From positions 12,580,694 to 12,644,693 of the forward strand of contig CM042176.1 in NCBI GenBank assembly GCA_023376005.1: a stretch of DNA of 64,000 nucleotides, read 5' to 3'. The notes under the pieces were generated by a model that did not search any database, was not told the origin of the DNA, and worked only from the letters and a program-made list of their open reading frames with translations. The position numbers and the translations under genes were made by a program. Shown in pieces: positions 11,740 through 23,003 of this stretch (position 1 is its first letter; every line of letters starts with the position of its first letter). This DNA comes from Doryteuthis pealeii. Its lineage: Eukaryota; Mollusca; Cephalopoda; Myopsida; Loliginidae.

Positions 11740-12130
11740 CAGCATTTACACCATCACCATGGCAACGACTGCAGACAAAGCTACAATCGGAGGGAAAGGG
11801 CCAAACGCAAGGTCTGAAAAACGGATCTACGGCATAAAAGATCAATAAAGACACACGACAACCAAAATGACCTATTCACACACAGGAACGTAACTGTTCA
11901 AAACAGCAGCTTCAACCATAGGGACATTCACTTTCAACCCAACATACGCGTTTGCTTCTGCTCAAACCATATCTAGATAAGGACGCGTACACTGTCTGAT
12001 GCGAAGACGGCAGTCATAGCAAATTGTTAAAATAATAAAACAAAAGACAGGGGTTCTCATCTTGACACAAAGCTATTGGCAAAAAATTCATAGTGCACGA
12101 AGACAAAATCAATTCGAAAACAGTTAAAAA
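11740..12130 (+). pseudogene. Penelope-like GIY-YIG tail, second copy
   Basis: Corresponds to 340-682. The GIY-YIG segment (GACTGCAGACAAAGCTACAATCGG) and the C-terminal part are recognisable only by alignment with copy 1, because insertions shift the frame repeatedly. Confidence 0.6.
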
Positions 12131-12599
12131 AAAAATCCAAACAGAAATAATCCGCCCCAGAATCTCCAAAAATACTCTGCCTACAACCATCATCCTGATG
12201 ACCTGACCTACAATCACTATCAATGACCTACTTCTCCTTATACTGACCTACCCGACTATCCAATTTCTGATACACATCGGACATCACACATTTGACCCAC
12301 ACTCCAATATCAATTCTCTTCTAAAGTCAACTGACTGACCAATGAAAAATAAAAAGCACCATGCCCTACACACCTACCCAACCCGATCTCACACCCCTCA
12401 CCCATTTACCTTTTTCACTATTTAAAGCAGAATGTACAAGTACTTATGTCAATAAAGTTTTGAAAAAGCTTCATCCAATAATGAGGTGAAATATCAGCTG
12501 ATTTCAACTGTCTGTGTTTGTTATAATCCACAATTTGCTCATTCTCAACCACATTTTGTTGGATTTATTCAAAACCCTTCACTTAAGGATATGGGTAAT

Positions 12600-12800
12600 T
12601 CGAACAAATGTGGTTGAAAATAGACGAAAATGTGGATAAAACAACACAACAACTAAATTCAAATGATACTTTGCCTCGCGTCTTTTGCAAAGCTTTTTCG
12701 AATTTAATTTGGATTATATTTGAAAAAGCTTCGCAAAAGACTGGGGCCAAAATATCATTTGAATTTAGTTGTGTTTTATCCGCATTTTCCCTCTATTTTC
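12600..12800. repeat. Hairpin element, second copy
   Basis: Same inverted-repeat structure as 1,150-1,370, with arms starting AATGTGGTTGAAAATAGACG near 12,607. Confidence 0.75.
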
Positions 12801-13156
12801 AACCACACACATAAGGTGTGTCAAAAAAAGTATCAAGTTTTTTTTGGTACTTTTCTGACACACCTTGTATTCTGACCCCCCCCCCAAAAAAAAATTCCAT
12901 TCATTCTTTTCTATGTTGGTAAATACAGCTTTAAACTTGGTACTTTTTTGACACACACTTGTTTTTACATCTATGCTACTAAATTACAAGTGAGTTGTTT
13001 TAAAAAACAAAAAAAAAACAGAGAGCCATTATTGCCTACTTCCCCATATAGACATCATAAAAAAAAATAATTAAAAAAAATTTTTTTTTAAATATTAAAA
13101 GATAGAGAGTGGCTTTACCAGAAACGGTCCGCTGTAAATGAGATAGTGAATCCTCA

Positions 13157-13340
13157 CGTGGAGCACCCCTTCATCAACATTGCTCCCGTCCTTCTGACCC
13201 GGAGTGGTAGTACTGTAGGGTTCCCCCATCTATGGGTTAAATAGGAAAAGAATGTGTTTGAAAAAAAAAATTGATTTATCCATTAAGAATGAATTTATTT
13301 CAAACTTTGTGAGCATTAAATGAACCCACTGACGATTGAT
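13157..13340 (-). repeat. Dispersed repeat family C, partial
   Basis: Mirror of 43,635-43,832. It contains GGAGCACCCCTTCATCA, ACCCGGAGTGGTAGTAC, CATCTATGGGTTAAATAG and the ATTAAGAATGAATTTATTTC end. It lies exactly at the outer boundary of the left arm. Confidence 0.8.
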
Positions 13341-13489
13341 ATGCCGATAAAACAAACCAAACGAACTCAAAATTTGTGGAGTGTCAGTTTTGGGATCTCC
13401 ATCAGAAAACAACTACTAAGCTAAGACTGAGCTGGCACTAATGTGTACACATAGGGCAGGCAGCAGATGCATGCACTACAGAACACCAT

Positions 13490-14215
13490 AGTCTTTGGAT
13501 TATTGGATTATTTCCGGACTATTCGTCCTTATTCTCATTGGTTTTTTTTTTGTTTGGGTTTTTTAATTAACTGGTAATTTTAAGTTTATGTCATGGTGGA
13601 ACTAGCTTGAGATTCCCGGCTCGTATAGGAATATGAGGTGGTTTCAATCAATTCGTTACTAGTTTTTGATTTAGCTTTCTCTAGGATTTTCCGTCGGCCG
13701 GATATATCGAATCCATAAATGATTATATCTATTTTTCTGAAATTTTAGAGATGAGGCTTGATATTTTGTATTAACTTGGATTATTCGGACTATTGTCCTC
13801 ATCTTCAATGAAGATAGGACAAAAGTTGGAAATAATCCAATATAATACCAATTATCAGCCTCATCTCAAAAAATTCAGAGAAATAGTGTAGATAACATAA
13901 GATGAGTACAAATGTCTGAAATATCAAATAATACAATTATCAAGCCTCATCTTCAAAAATCAGAGAAATAGTGTAGATACACAACTAAGAGAGTAAATAG
14001 TCTGATAATCCAAAATAATACCAATTATCAAACCGCCTAATCTAAAAATTCAGAGAAATAGTGTAGATAATGATAAAGATGAGACATTGTCGAACATCAA
14101 TAATACAAATATCAACACCACATCTCAAACTCCCTGGAACAATAACGAAACCATTGGAGAGATTAATCAATAACGATGAGGACAATAGTCCAAATAATAC
14201 ATAAAATTATCAATT
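13490..14215. repeat. Tandem repeat, about 85-90 bp unit (mirror at 42,790-43,500)
   Basis: Successive copies contain TCAGAGAAATAGTGTAGATA, GATGAG-ACAATAGTC-AATAATCC and ATAATACCAATTATCA-CCTCATCTC. The unit is related to the array at 24,770-25,240 and to Penelope-terminus-like sequence (GATAACAATAAAGATGAGG). Confidence 0.7.
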
Positions 14216-14253
14216 CTTGCAATTCTTTTTTATTCTTATTTTTATTTTCTTAG

Positions 14254-14383
14254 TCTGAACGTAATCCCTGCCGATTGAAAAGAAAAGACCTGCGTCCACG
14301 CGCACACTGTCTGATTCCCGAAGAGCCCGGCAATGCAATCTGCTTGGTGGCCGCTCATTTAATTCAACAACTGGCCACTTATG
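14254..14383 (+). pseudogene. RNF123 exon G, mirrored and broken
   Basis: Reverse-complement copy of 42,627-42,755 in the left arm. The acceptor TTTTCTTAG is intact. The body lacks one A (GTAATCCC for GTAAATCCC), has an extra A in GAAAAGAAAAG, and is altered in CCACGCGCACAC and CTGCTTGGTGG, so the frame is lost. The donor reads GTAGTT instead of GTAAGT. Confidence 0.9.
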
Positions 14384-15079
14384 GTAGTTGTATATTCATG
14401 GCACAATTTCTGGTTTTAATCTGGGGGGCGGGGGGTCCATCAAAGCTAGTGTCCATAAATCTCCTTTTCTATTGTTTTCTGTTAGACTTGACTTATGACA
14501 ATAAAGTCCATTTGTTATAACTCTTTGTCAGGATTTGTTCAATATTATATATATTTTACGCAACCCTCTCACAGCAGGATGCGACACAAGGTCCATTTAT
14601 TAAGCTAGAGTTTAACCAGGTTTGAATCAGAGTTTTTCCTTCTCCTAGACTGGTAAGTTGTATATTCTTGCTCATTTTCATTGGCTTTTGTTGACCAGAT
14701 ATGCTTACCCTCCCATATCTGGTTCAGACAAAGCTTATGAAATGTCTATTTTATATATAAAGTGTAATTAATTAATTATAATTAACTTCAAATTAGGTAC
14801 GGACTTCAATTATGCCACATATTCTCCCCCCCAAAAAAAATATATATATAATACTAATATTGATCCGGCATATAGGAACACTTTTTCCAAAATTTTTGGC
14901 TCAAAAAATTGCCACTGCGTCTTATACATCCTAGGCGAAGTTTGAGACTTCCCGCAGGCCTAGGCTAATCTTCTCTATGAATGCTCATAACCCAGCTTAC
15001 GCCGTGTACTTTACCACCCCTAAACTCCATGCATACTTATTTATTTGGCTGGTATTGTCTTATAACAAGGGTTAACAGG

Positions 15080-15262
15080 AGTGTATGGTGAGTCTCGTTC
15101 CCTCGTCAATGAATATGTAAGTGAACTGGGGAAATTATCTTGTGGTTTAAGTGATGTATCAGCCACAGTAATGGCTTGTTGATGGCTGTGGAGTAAACCA
15201 CCAATAACCTTGTCCAGTCTAATATCCCAAGTGGGGAATTAGAGCACCCTTATTAAAAAAAA
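15080..15262 (+). repeat. Dispersed repeat family H
   Basis: CTCGTCAATGA, GTTTAAGTGATGTATCAGCC, ATGGCTTGTTGAT and AAGTGGGGAATTAGAGCA. Related copies: 18,180-18,450, and in the right arm 38,560-38,890 and 41,770-41,950 (opposite strand). Confidence 0.6.
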
Positions 15263-15279
15263 ATCCTGGATGTGGTAAT

Positions 15280-15485
15280 TGCATTTCCACATTAGCGCTA
15301 ATCTTCTGGAAAAGGTATGGAATCCAACTCCCCTCCAGGTATGTGATAAATAGGTAGGGCAAACTGGGCTCTTTAACCTTGGTTAGGCAACCTGGTCTAA
15401 GGAGAAGGAAAACTCTGAAACAAACTTTGACTCCGCTTAAGAATTAGACTTGTGTCGACACAGCCTGCTCGTGCGGAGGGTGGTA
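15280..15485 (+). mobile_element. SINE family A, body fragment
   Basis: TTAGCGCTAATCTTCTGG, AAGGTATGGAATCCAACTC, GGGCTCTTTAACCTTGGTTA and GCAACCTGGTCTAAGGAGAA, ending in TGCGGAGGGTGGTAAA. The best family member is 57,905-58,470. Mirror at 41,540-41,770. Confidence 0.65.
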
Positions 15486-15584
15486 AAATAATACATAAAA
15501 AATATTCCAACAGTATTAACAATCGCTTTTTAGTGGTACAAATCACTCTCTCGCCACCATTTAAAAATTAATTTCCTTTTTCAG

Positions 15585-15724
15585 AAAGTGCCTATATTGT
15601 CGAGCTTGCCTCCTGAGGTTTATGCTGAAGGTTCTGTGCATGCAGAATCCTGTCTTCTGAACACACCGTATCCGTCACTAAAGCTTTTAGACAGTATGAG
15701 TGGAGCTCATTTTTTTTAATGCAG
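15585..15724 (+). pseudogene. RNF123 exon H, mirrored and broken
   Basis: Copy of 41,306-41,431, 140 nt instead of 126 nt. Splice signals (TTTTTCAG and CAG|GTAAAC) survive. Changes include loss of bases in GTCGAGCTTGCC, an extra T in GGTTCTGTGC, AACACACCG for AACAACCG, and a scrambled GAGTGGAGCTCATTTTTTTTAATG near the end. Frame lost. Confidence 0.9.
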
Positions 15725-15769
15725 GTAAACTGTTTTTATTATATGACAACATTCTGTTATTGTTTATCA

Positions 15770-16103
15770 TCTATCCATATATAAAGGGCAGTTGTGTGTA
15801 TGTATGTAATGTCTGGATGAAACTATGACAATAAAACAATTAAACAACAAAGTAAATATATAGTTACACTATATCACCACTTCACCAAGTTAGCTTTTGT
15901 GCAAAATAATGAAGGTTTTTTTATATCTTGTTAATATATATTTAAAAATTAAGGATTTGAAATAGTAAGAAAAGTGAAAAGTTTTTAGTTTGCGTTTGTG
16001 ATTAAAACATAATCAATTAAATGTAAGACAAAACAACAATGGATTGCGAGACTAACTTTTTTTATACCCTCTCTACCCAGGCAATGCCGAGTAGCCAATT
16101 CTG
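15770..16103 (+). mobile_element. Non-autonomous Helitron, mirror copy
   Basis: Mirror of 40,925-41,264. It starts TC after A (CA|TCTATCC) and has the internal landmark AAAGGGCAGTTGTGTGTATG and the GGCAATGCC hairpin near 16,080. The terminal CTAG has become CTG, a two-base loss relative to the right arm. Confidence 0.7.
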
Positions 16104-17190
16104 TGAATATATAAAAGAATAAGAATTTTATTTTCAATCAATATTTAAGCATTTCTATTTTTAATGTGTCCATCTTCAATCTATCTTCTATCTATAACAT
16201 ATATAACAAGGCAGTTAGGTGTGTGTAATATGTGTATGTCTTGATCAAACTACAAAAATTAAAACAATTAACAACAAAGTATATTATATACACAATTAAA
16301 ATATCACCAGTTTTGCTTTTGTGGTATTTTTGGAGTTAAGTACAGGGTCTGTATTTGGTTCAGCCTGTCCCGTTTTTTTGTCTGTACTGGACGCATGTTT
16401 ACAGTCTCTTGAAGGTGAGTAATTGATATGTTGATCTATTCACCATTGAAAAAAGAAACAAAAACCCGTTTAGGTAAATAACTCACCTGGGTTTTATTAT
16501 GTCTTTGCTCTGATGATTTTTTGTTGATTTCTGCCTACCAATTACGAATACTAACAACACAACAAAAAAATTTGCTTTTTATTAAATGCATATATCTGCA
16601 TTGTCTTTTCTGATTAAATAAAAAATATTTCTAAATAAAGTCTTTTCGTTTAATTCTTTTTTAATTTGAAAAGCAACAATAACAATATTAGTTTAAAATT
16701 AATAGATTTATCTAAAAAATAAAGTCTTTGCCTATCAAATTTTTATTTGATTAACGTGTAATGTGATCAAATTCAGCAATTAATTAAATTATATTTTTTC
16801 GCCTATTTTTAAAAAAAGAAATTATTGTAAGTGTGAAAAACTATTCATCACTTCTGATTAATAAGCAAAACTTTTCTGATTTATTAAAGTATGTCTGGGA
16901 GTTAGGATCTCAATTGGATTCTATTCTGATTAATAAAAACTATTTTATATATAATATGTGGTCCTTAGTATCAAACATGTTCTTTCGTTTTAAAAAGTTT
17001 TATAATTTTAAAAAACAAAACAATATTAGGTCAAAAATTAATATTTCCCACACATTTGCTAACAACAACATGAAATAACTAAATTAAAAAAAAAAATCAT
17101 TTCAATACAACAATGAATTCTGGACAACCTAAAAGATAACAGAGTATCATGCTATTACAACCGACTAACAGTATAAACTGAATCTTATTT
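16104..17190. other. AT-rich Helitron-like remains and unassigned DNA
   Basis: 16,190-16,330 repeats the Helitron 5' landmark (AACAAGGCAGTTAGGTGTGTG, ATCACCAGTTTTGC) without a clear 3' end. 16,600-17,090 is AT-rich with two imperfect copies of a CTGATTAATAAGCAAAA-type sequence. No gene. Mirror at 39,950-40,860. Confidence 0.45.
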
Positions 17191-17619
17191 ATTAAATTCT
17201 TGGAAAAAATCTTAGAATTTTATACAAATGTGTTTTAAAAAAGGCATCAACACTGTATATACCAAGAGAGAAATACAACAAAAGTATGAAATGTTGTGAA
17301 GGCATGGTTGGTGTAATGGAGTTATACATCATAGGAGTGGACAGGAAAGAGATGAGTTCAACATCCCTGGATTGCAAACTGGTTTGCATTCACTTAGCGC
17401 TAATAACCCTTGGGGAAAGAGCAATCCAACTATTCTATAAAAAAAAAAAAAATATTATGAGGTATCATTTAGTGCAAATTAATATTACATTTGCTAACAA
17501 CAACATCAAATAAACTAATTAAAAAAAAAGAAGAAAATGCCTATGGGCAGTATTGGTTGGGCATCTTTCGTCTACTAAAGACAATGGCGTAGTGTTCACT
17601 TTTTTTTCTTTTATTTTGC

Positions 17620-17960
17620 AACTGGCATAAGTGGCTGAACAGACCAGTTTTTTGAAATGGCGATCTCTGTGGCAGTGATTGCAAACAAACGGTGATGCTT
17701 TGCTGGAGATAACTGTTGTCTCACATACCTTCCTTATGGCTCTCTTTTCTGCGGCGGCTTTCTTTTCCTTTATTGTTTCACTCCTTTTCGTTTCCTTGTT
17801 TGACGAGGAGGCACCAAAGTCATACGGTCATTCTGATAAGCCTCCATGATGTTTGGTGTTCGATGTGGCTGATCTTCAATGTCTCTTGCAGACATCTTTA
17901 AAGCACAGGCAATGGTCCTCCTAGCGAGTCAGGTGGCCCTCTATGGGAGTAATTATAATT
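17620..17960 (-). pseudogene. LINE ORF C-terminal tail, mirror copy
   Basis: Noisy mirror of 39,130-39,440. It keeps AACAGACCAGTTTTTTGAA, GCAAACAAACGGTGATGC and TTTGACGAGGAGGCACCAA but not an open frame. Confidence 0.65.
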
Positions 17961-18572
17961 TAATTATACCAAACACTCTAATCATAAAGAATGTAAACAG
18001 GTCTTTGAAAATTATATTTTTTAATGATAGACATAAAATATAGTTTTTGCTGTCAAATTGCATTTTACATGCTGTTAAATTTTATGGGCCATCCTTTGGC
18101 CTTCAAGGCAGACCGGCTTGTCAGTGGAATTGGATCTTGGTAGATAGTCCTCCGCTATATGAATCCTTTGGGTCTTCTGAATAAAGAGTCCCTCAGTTTC
18201 TCGTCAATGGTCGTAAGTTCCGCCTCAATGATTGAATGAACTGTGGCAAGTATCAGTGTTTAAGTAATGTATTAGCCCGCAGTATGGCTTGTTGATTGGC
18301 TTGCGAGGAAGTAAATCTACATGACTTGGCTAGTCTATAAATCCAGGTGGGGATTTAGCAACTCCAACATAGTTGCTAATACACATGGGAAAGGTATGCA
18401 TCTAACTATTCTCCTTCTAGCTATGGATGAATAAAAGGGCAGACTAATACACTTGGGAAAGGTATGAATGTCATCATTACACCCACCTATGGGGTTAAAT
18501 AGTATCACACTCTGTCTTCTACAGGATGGTTTTGCATTAAATAACCCTATTTTTGTTTTGTTTCCTTTGATA

Positions 18573-18665
18573 GATTTTGAATTAAAAGCGTTGCCTGGAA
18601 AACTATTAATTATTCATTGCTTCTGCCTATCGATTCTCCCCCATCACTGCTGACTTCAAATATCC
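18573..18665 (+). pseudogene. RNF123 exon I, mirrored and broken
   Basis: Copy of 38,394-38,486. One G is missing at the acceptor junction (GATAGATTTTG for GATAGGATTTTG). AAAGCGTTGCCTGG has an insertion, CTATTAATTATTCATTGC lacks bases, and one C is lost at the donor (ATCC|GTAAG). Frame lost. Confidence 0.9.
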
Positions 18666-18689
18666 GTAAGTTATATTTTCTCTCTCTCT

Positions 18690-18717
18690 CTCTCCTCGTT
18701 CTTCTCTCTTATATATA

Positions 18718-18773
<56 letters not shown>

Positions 18774-18778
18774 ATATT
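18690..18778. repeat. (TC)n and (TA)n microsatellites
   Basis: A CTCTCTCT run is followed by about 50 bp of TA dinucleotides. The mirror at 38,290-38,382 has longer GA and TA runs, so the arms differ here. Confidence 0.9.
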
Positions 18779-18789
18779 CTAATATTGAT

Positions 18790-19015
18790 CTTTACACGTA
18801 CCCACCGTGTACGGGTTAGGCCCAAGGCCCTATTATGTGAGCTATCGACAGCTCATGGTGGGCGGGTGCAAAATGCTGGATACTGTTGGCCCTTCCCCTC
18901 TAGGGCAAAGGCCTCAGCACTGGCAATAAATCCATCCCTGCCCCTTTAAAATCAAGGAGGCAGTGTTTGCCTGTGGGCATGGCCCTGGGAATCAAACGTG
19001 TTAAAACTTCTTCAA
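18790..19015 (+). repeat. Dispersed repeat family E, mirror copy
   Basis: TACGGGTTAGGCCCAAGGCC, GGTGGGCGGGTGCAAAATG and GGCATGGCCCTGGGAATCAA. Mirror of 38,040-38,275. Confidence 0.8.
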
Positions 19016-19019
19016 ACGT

Positions 19020-19385
19020 CTTGTTCTTTATTTATTTATTTCTTTTTCTTCACGTTTTTACAATTTGCTCTTTCTTTTTCTTTCATTCTTGTCTTCCTTC
19101 TTTCTTTCCTTCTTGTCCTTTCTTCTTCTTTTTCTTTTGTTCTTGTTTTTTTCTTGTCTTTTTTTTTTTGTTCTTTTTTTTTCTTTCCTTCTTTTTTCTT
19201 TTTCCATTTTTCCTCCCTTCTTTTTTCCTCTCCCTTCTTTGTCCTTCCTCCCTTCTTTTTCTTTCTGCTTTCTTTCTTTCCATTTACTTCACTCCTTTTA
19301 CAATTTTCATTCCTTTCCTTCTTTCTCCATGTCCTAAGTTCTTTCTATCTATCTCTTTCTTTCTTTCTTTCTTTCGTTAATGTCG
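19020..19385 (+). repeat. Pyrimidine-rich low-complexity tract
   Basis: Almost pure T/C (TTCTT, TTTCC, CTTTC repeats) for about 360 bp, ending in (TTTC)n. Long open frames through it are composition artefacts. The mirror at 37,680-38,035 is a purine tract. Confidence 0.95.
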
Positions 19386-19451
19386 GCTTTTCCTAAATTG
19401 TATTCCTTGTGCTTCTCTCTCTATCTCTTTATTATTTCTTGAAATAATGTA

Positions 19452-19700
19452 ATACAGGGTTTGCAAAAATTCTTGCAACAGTTTTAAAATTTGAAAACTT
19501 AATAAACTCACGTAAGTACAAATGATAGAATCATTTTAGAAAAAAAACAAAAAACAAATAAAGTTCAATACTCTTGGTAGTTTTACTTTTTTTTAATGTA
19601 CACTTTGATTATGTTGCAATTTAACAAGACTGACATCTTTACTTGTTACAATTTTATCTTTCTGCAGGATTTTATAGCACCCTTTATATTCTCTGGCTAA
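19452..19700. repeat. Small inverted-repeat element, transposon-like ends
   Basis: ACAGGGTTTGCAAAAATTCT at one end and GCAGGATTTTATAGCACCC at the other, with reversed AGGGTG-type tips. Mirror at 37,392-37,618. Resembles a Tc1/mariner-class MITE; not assigned to a family. Confidence 0.4.
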
Positions 19701-19719
19701 CATTGAAGACATTCTTATG

Positions 19720-20835
19720 ATACCACACTCTCTCTCTCTCTCTAATAATATTAGTAAAGTTTTTTTATGCTTTCTCTCTCTCTCTCATAAATAATTCAGT
19801 ACAGTTTTTTTTTATTCTACTTCCCCACTTCTCTCTGATAATGAGTAAATGTTTTTATTTTTAGATCTTCTCTCTCACTATCTCTCTTTAAATAGCATTA
19901 TATTTTTAATGTTTCTTCTATCTCTTTCTCTCTCTAATACACATTGGTAAAAAGTATTTTATATACTCTCTCTCGTCTCTCTCAAAAATCAATGTAAACC
20001 GTTTTTTTATATTTCTCTCTAATCATATATGAGTAAAGTTTTATTTATACCTCTCTCTCTCTTCTCTACTTCTTAATATATATAATGTAACGCTTTTTTT
20101 TATATCTCTCTCTCTCTCTCTCTAATAATAATGTAATTTTTTGATATTTCTCTCTATCATAATGCAGTAAAGTTGTTTAATTATACTCTTCTCTCTCTCT
20201 AATAATAATAAATAATGTAAGTTTTTTTTTGATAATTTCTCCTCTATCATAATGAGGTAAAGTGTTTTTTATAATCTTCTCTCTCTCTCTCTCGTCTGTA
20301 TATCAGTCGAATCCTGAAATATCTCTTCTCTGCGCTCCGATAATCACATAGATAAGAGATTACGCAGGTTTTTTTTTATATTCTCCTCTCTCTCATATAT
20401 AATGTAAGGATTTTTTTTATTATTTCTCTCTCTCTCTAAATATAATAATGTAACGTTTTTTATATTTTCTCTCTCTATCAATAATAAATAATAATAGTAA
20501 CCGTTTTTTGAATATTTCTCTCTCTAGTCACAATGAGTAAAGTTTTTATTACTACGACTGCTCCTCTCCTCTCTCTCTCCATCTCTCCCTCTCTCTCTCT
20601 TATCTCGTCAGTGCAATCATCTCTCTCTTCTCTCTCAGAATAATATTATTAGGTTTTTTATGCTTTTCTATTTCTTCATAATAGAATTGGTAAAATTTTC
20701 TCCATCTACTCTCTCTTTCTCTCACTCTAATAATATCTCTTATCCTACTCTCTCTCTTCTCTCTAATATTAGTAACGTCTCTTATCTTCTCTCTCTCTCT
20801 TTTTAATATTTAGTTTTTTTTTTGTTTTTTTTTTA
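19720..20835. repeat. (CT)n-containing satellite, about 60-75 bp unit
   Basis: Alternating CTCTCTCT runs and TAATAATAATGTAA-G-TTTTTTTATA segments repeat more than ten times. The mirror is 36,460-37,360. The internal order differs between arms, suggesting sequencing or alignment trouble in the simple repeats. Confidence 0.85.
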
Positions 20836-20937
20836 GATAAATTAAATTGCTTTTGTTTTTTTTTCTTTTGTGTTTCTCAGAGTATCAATGACATTTTTTT
20901 TTCATTTTTTTATTTTTTACTTGGCAGAGAATGTATT

Positions 20938-21003
20938 TGAGTCCCTGACCCTGGCAATATTGAGACACTCCCAAACGCGCCGGCATCTTCTCTCCAATGT
21001 GTT
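20938..21003 (+). pseudogene. RNF123 exon J, mirrored and broken
   Basis: Copy of 36,272-36,345, 66 nt instead of 74 nt by my count of the junctions. GAGTCCCTGACC replaces GAGTCTGACC and creates an in-frame TGA; ACGCGCCGG replaces ACGCGGCGG. The U12-type donor TT|ATATCCTTGG is still present. Confidence 0.85.
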
Positions 21004-21164
21004 ATATCCTTGGTTTTCTTTTTAAAAAAAAACAAAAACATTTTAAACTAAATGAAAAAAACAAAAACTTTTTAGCCTTATCACTTGAAAAACATTAATT
21101 AACATTAATATCACCAAATAATCAGTGGTATACTAACATTGTTTCTATTAAAAAATTAAAGTGT

Positions 21165-21575
21165 AGTAAATCAGCCGAAGGTCAGTGTAGTATCTGTGCA
21201 ATCAGCCGAGGATCAGTGTAGTATCTTGTGCAATCAGCCTAGGATCAGTGTAGTATCTGTGCAATCAGCCTAGGATCAGTGTAGTATCTGTGCAATCAGC
21301 CTAGGATCAGTGTAGTATCTGTGGCAATCAGCCGAGGATAGTGGTAGTATTGTGCAATCAGCCCGAGGATCAGTGTAGTATCTGTGCAATCAGCCGAGGA
21401 TCCGTGTAGTATCGTGCATCAGCCGAGGATCCGTGTAGTAATCTGTGCAATCAGCCGAGGATCAGTGTAGTATCTGTGCAATCAGCTCAGTGTAAGGGCA
21501 ATCAGCTGAGGATAGTAGTATCTGTGCAATCAGCTGAGGATCAGTGTAGTATCTGCATACTCTACCAGGATCAGA
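21165..21575. repeat. 31-bp minisatellite
   Basis: About a dozen copies of GTAGTATCTGTGCAATCAGC-CGAGGATCAGT with CGAG/CTAG variants. Mirror array at 35,725-36,122. Adjoins a SINE B tail at 21,585-21,680. Confidence 0.93.
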
Positions 21576-21841
21576 GTGTAGTATCTATGTACTCTTGTGA
21601 AAAGGGGGACAGACTACCTCGCTGTCCAGATGATACTGACAATAGCCACTCCACAGATTTTACTAACAAATTCTAGATGTTCCCATTACTAAGAGAAGAT
21701 AACTCCTGATTGGCTTTAAAGTTAATGTAAAAATATAGTCAATGTAATATTATTGAAAAGTGGTAATTCACAATGCAATACTAAAATTTACATATTAGCT
21801 AATATTTAATTTGCTTCATTTTTTTATCTTTTGAGATTGTG

Positions 21842-21881
<40 letters not shown>

Positions 21882-21928
21882 ATATATTTTGATAGTCGGG
21901 TTTCAAGTCACACACGGAGCAGTTCCCC

Positions 21929-21988
21929 ATGTCTATAACCTTGCTGATGAGACCTAATAAGTCGAAATGTACATTCAGGGACTGACAT
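21929..21988 (+). ncRNA. Hammerhead ribozyme, complete consensus
   Basis: All parts are present. Outer stem I is ATGTC (21,929-933) / GACAT (984-988) and inner stem I CCTTG (939-943) / CAGGG (976-980), with an internal loop between them. Core CTGATGA is 944-950. Stem II is GAC/GTC with a seven-base loop, followed by GAA. Stem III is ATGT/ACAT without a loop, and the cleavage-site base is T975. A stem III with no loop is typical of dimer-acting hammerheads in Penelope-like elements. The right arm has the identical motif at 35,323-35,382 on the minus strand. Confidence 0.85.
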
Positions 21989-22179
21989 TTTCTCGATTCA
22001 TTTAGCCTTACATTTGAACATATATGCCCGCCTAAAATTCATTAATTATTAACTAATTAATTTTGAAAATTAGGTATGACTTCAATTAAGCACAATATCC
22101 TCCAAAAATTGTCAGCCATATAAAAACATAAACACATTTGTTTTGTTTCTTAACTTCAACATATATAATATATATAATA

Positions 22180-22217
<38 letters not shown>

Positions 22218-22459
22218 AGGCACACAAGGCTGTGCGTGTATGTAAACATATATGCACTATTTTTACCATAACAGGGAGAAATACAAATATTCGTCTCACA
22301 AAAAAAATACACACGTATATAAATGAATTGATATTCCCTGCATTTCTAAACAGGTGTGTTGTCTTGAAGAAAAGTGCTAACATGCTGCTTGGAAACCAAT
22401 GGTAACATTTGCACCTTAAATGTATTGTACATTATAATGAATAAATAGATAATATATAT

Positions 22460-22490
<31 letters not shown>

Positions 22491-22537
22491 ATGTCAAGTG
22501 TACATGTGACAATCCACAAATAATATTATAAATTTGG

Positions 22538-22775
22538 ACCATATGACCTTTAGGCACCCTTTTTGATCTCGATTCAGAGGATATGTTTTTCATTTATACC
22601 ACCATTATCCAGTTGTTTGTTAGGGGTTAAGGTTAGGGATTAGTTTTATAATTTAAAAAAAACCTCTAAAAATCGTCTGTTAACAAACAACCAGATATTG
22701 ACGGTGTAAATGAAAAACATGTCCTTCTGAATCGAGATCAAAAAGGGGTGCCTAAAGATCATATGGTCTATAAAT
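22538..22775. repeat. Inverted-repeat MITE with TTAGGG-like centre
   Basis: Arms of about 95 bp (GACCATATGACCTTTAGGCA ... complement ending TGCCTAAAGATCATATGGTC) flank GGGGTTAAGGTTAGGGATTAG. Mirror at 34,535-34,775. Confidence 0.85.
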
Positions 22776-22900
22776 TTTATTGCTGCTCAGTTAAAAGTTT
22801 TAAAAGTATTTCAGGATTGATTATCTCCCCTTGAATTTACTGCTTTTAAAAAAAAAAGATTTTTCCATCATTGTATTTATCTTTTCCTTAATTGACATAC

Positions 22901-23003
22901 ATTTGACAAAATCAAGTTCCCTGTCTTTTTGCATATCAAGCCACCTGATGACAAGGGTTTATTTGAGATTGTACCAAGGGTATGGTGGCCCAGAATTGGA
23001 GAG
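22901..23003 (+). pseudogene. RNF123 exon K, mirrored but intact
   Basis: Identical in length and frame to 34,301-34,403, including the U12-type branch site TTCCTTAAT, the AC acceptor and the GTAAGC donor. The exon is intact, but its upstream and downstream partners on this strand are broken. Confidence 0.9.

Larger units (their letters stand above)
11413..13147. repeat. Long direct repeat, copy 2 (noisy)
   Basis: Same content and order as 24-1,717, with frequent small insertions such as extra G and CG dinucleotides. It ends within a few bases of the outer edge of the giant inverted repeat, so the palindrome's left boundary is fused to this copy. Confidence 0.85.

Noticed and set aside
19020..19385. 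Long Phe/Ser-rich open frames of up to 137 codons
   Set aside because: They run through an almost pure T/C tract and have no complexity beyond it; the mirror strand gives Lys/Glu-rich frames.
21165..21575. CRISPR-like array
   Set aside because: Units of 31 bp are directly abutting with no variable spacers, in eukaryotic DNA; it is a minisatellite.
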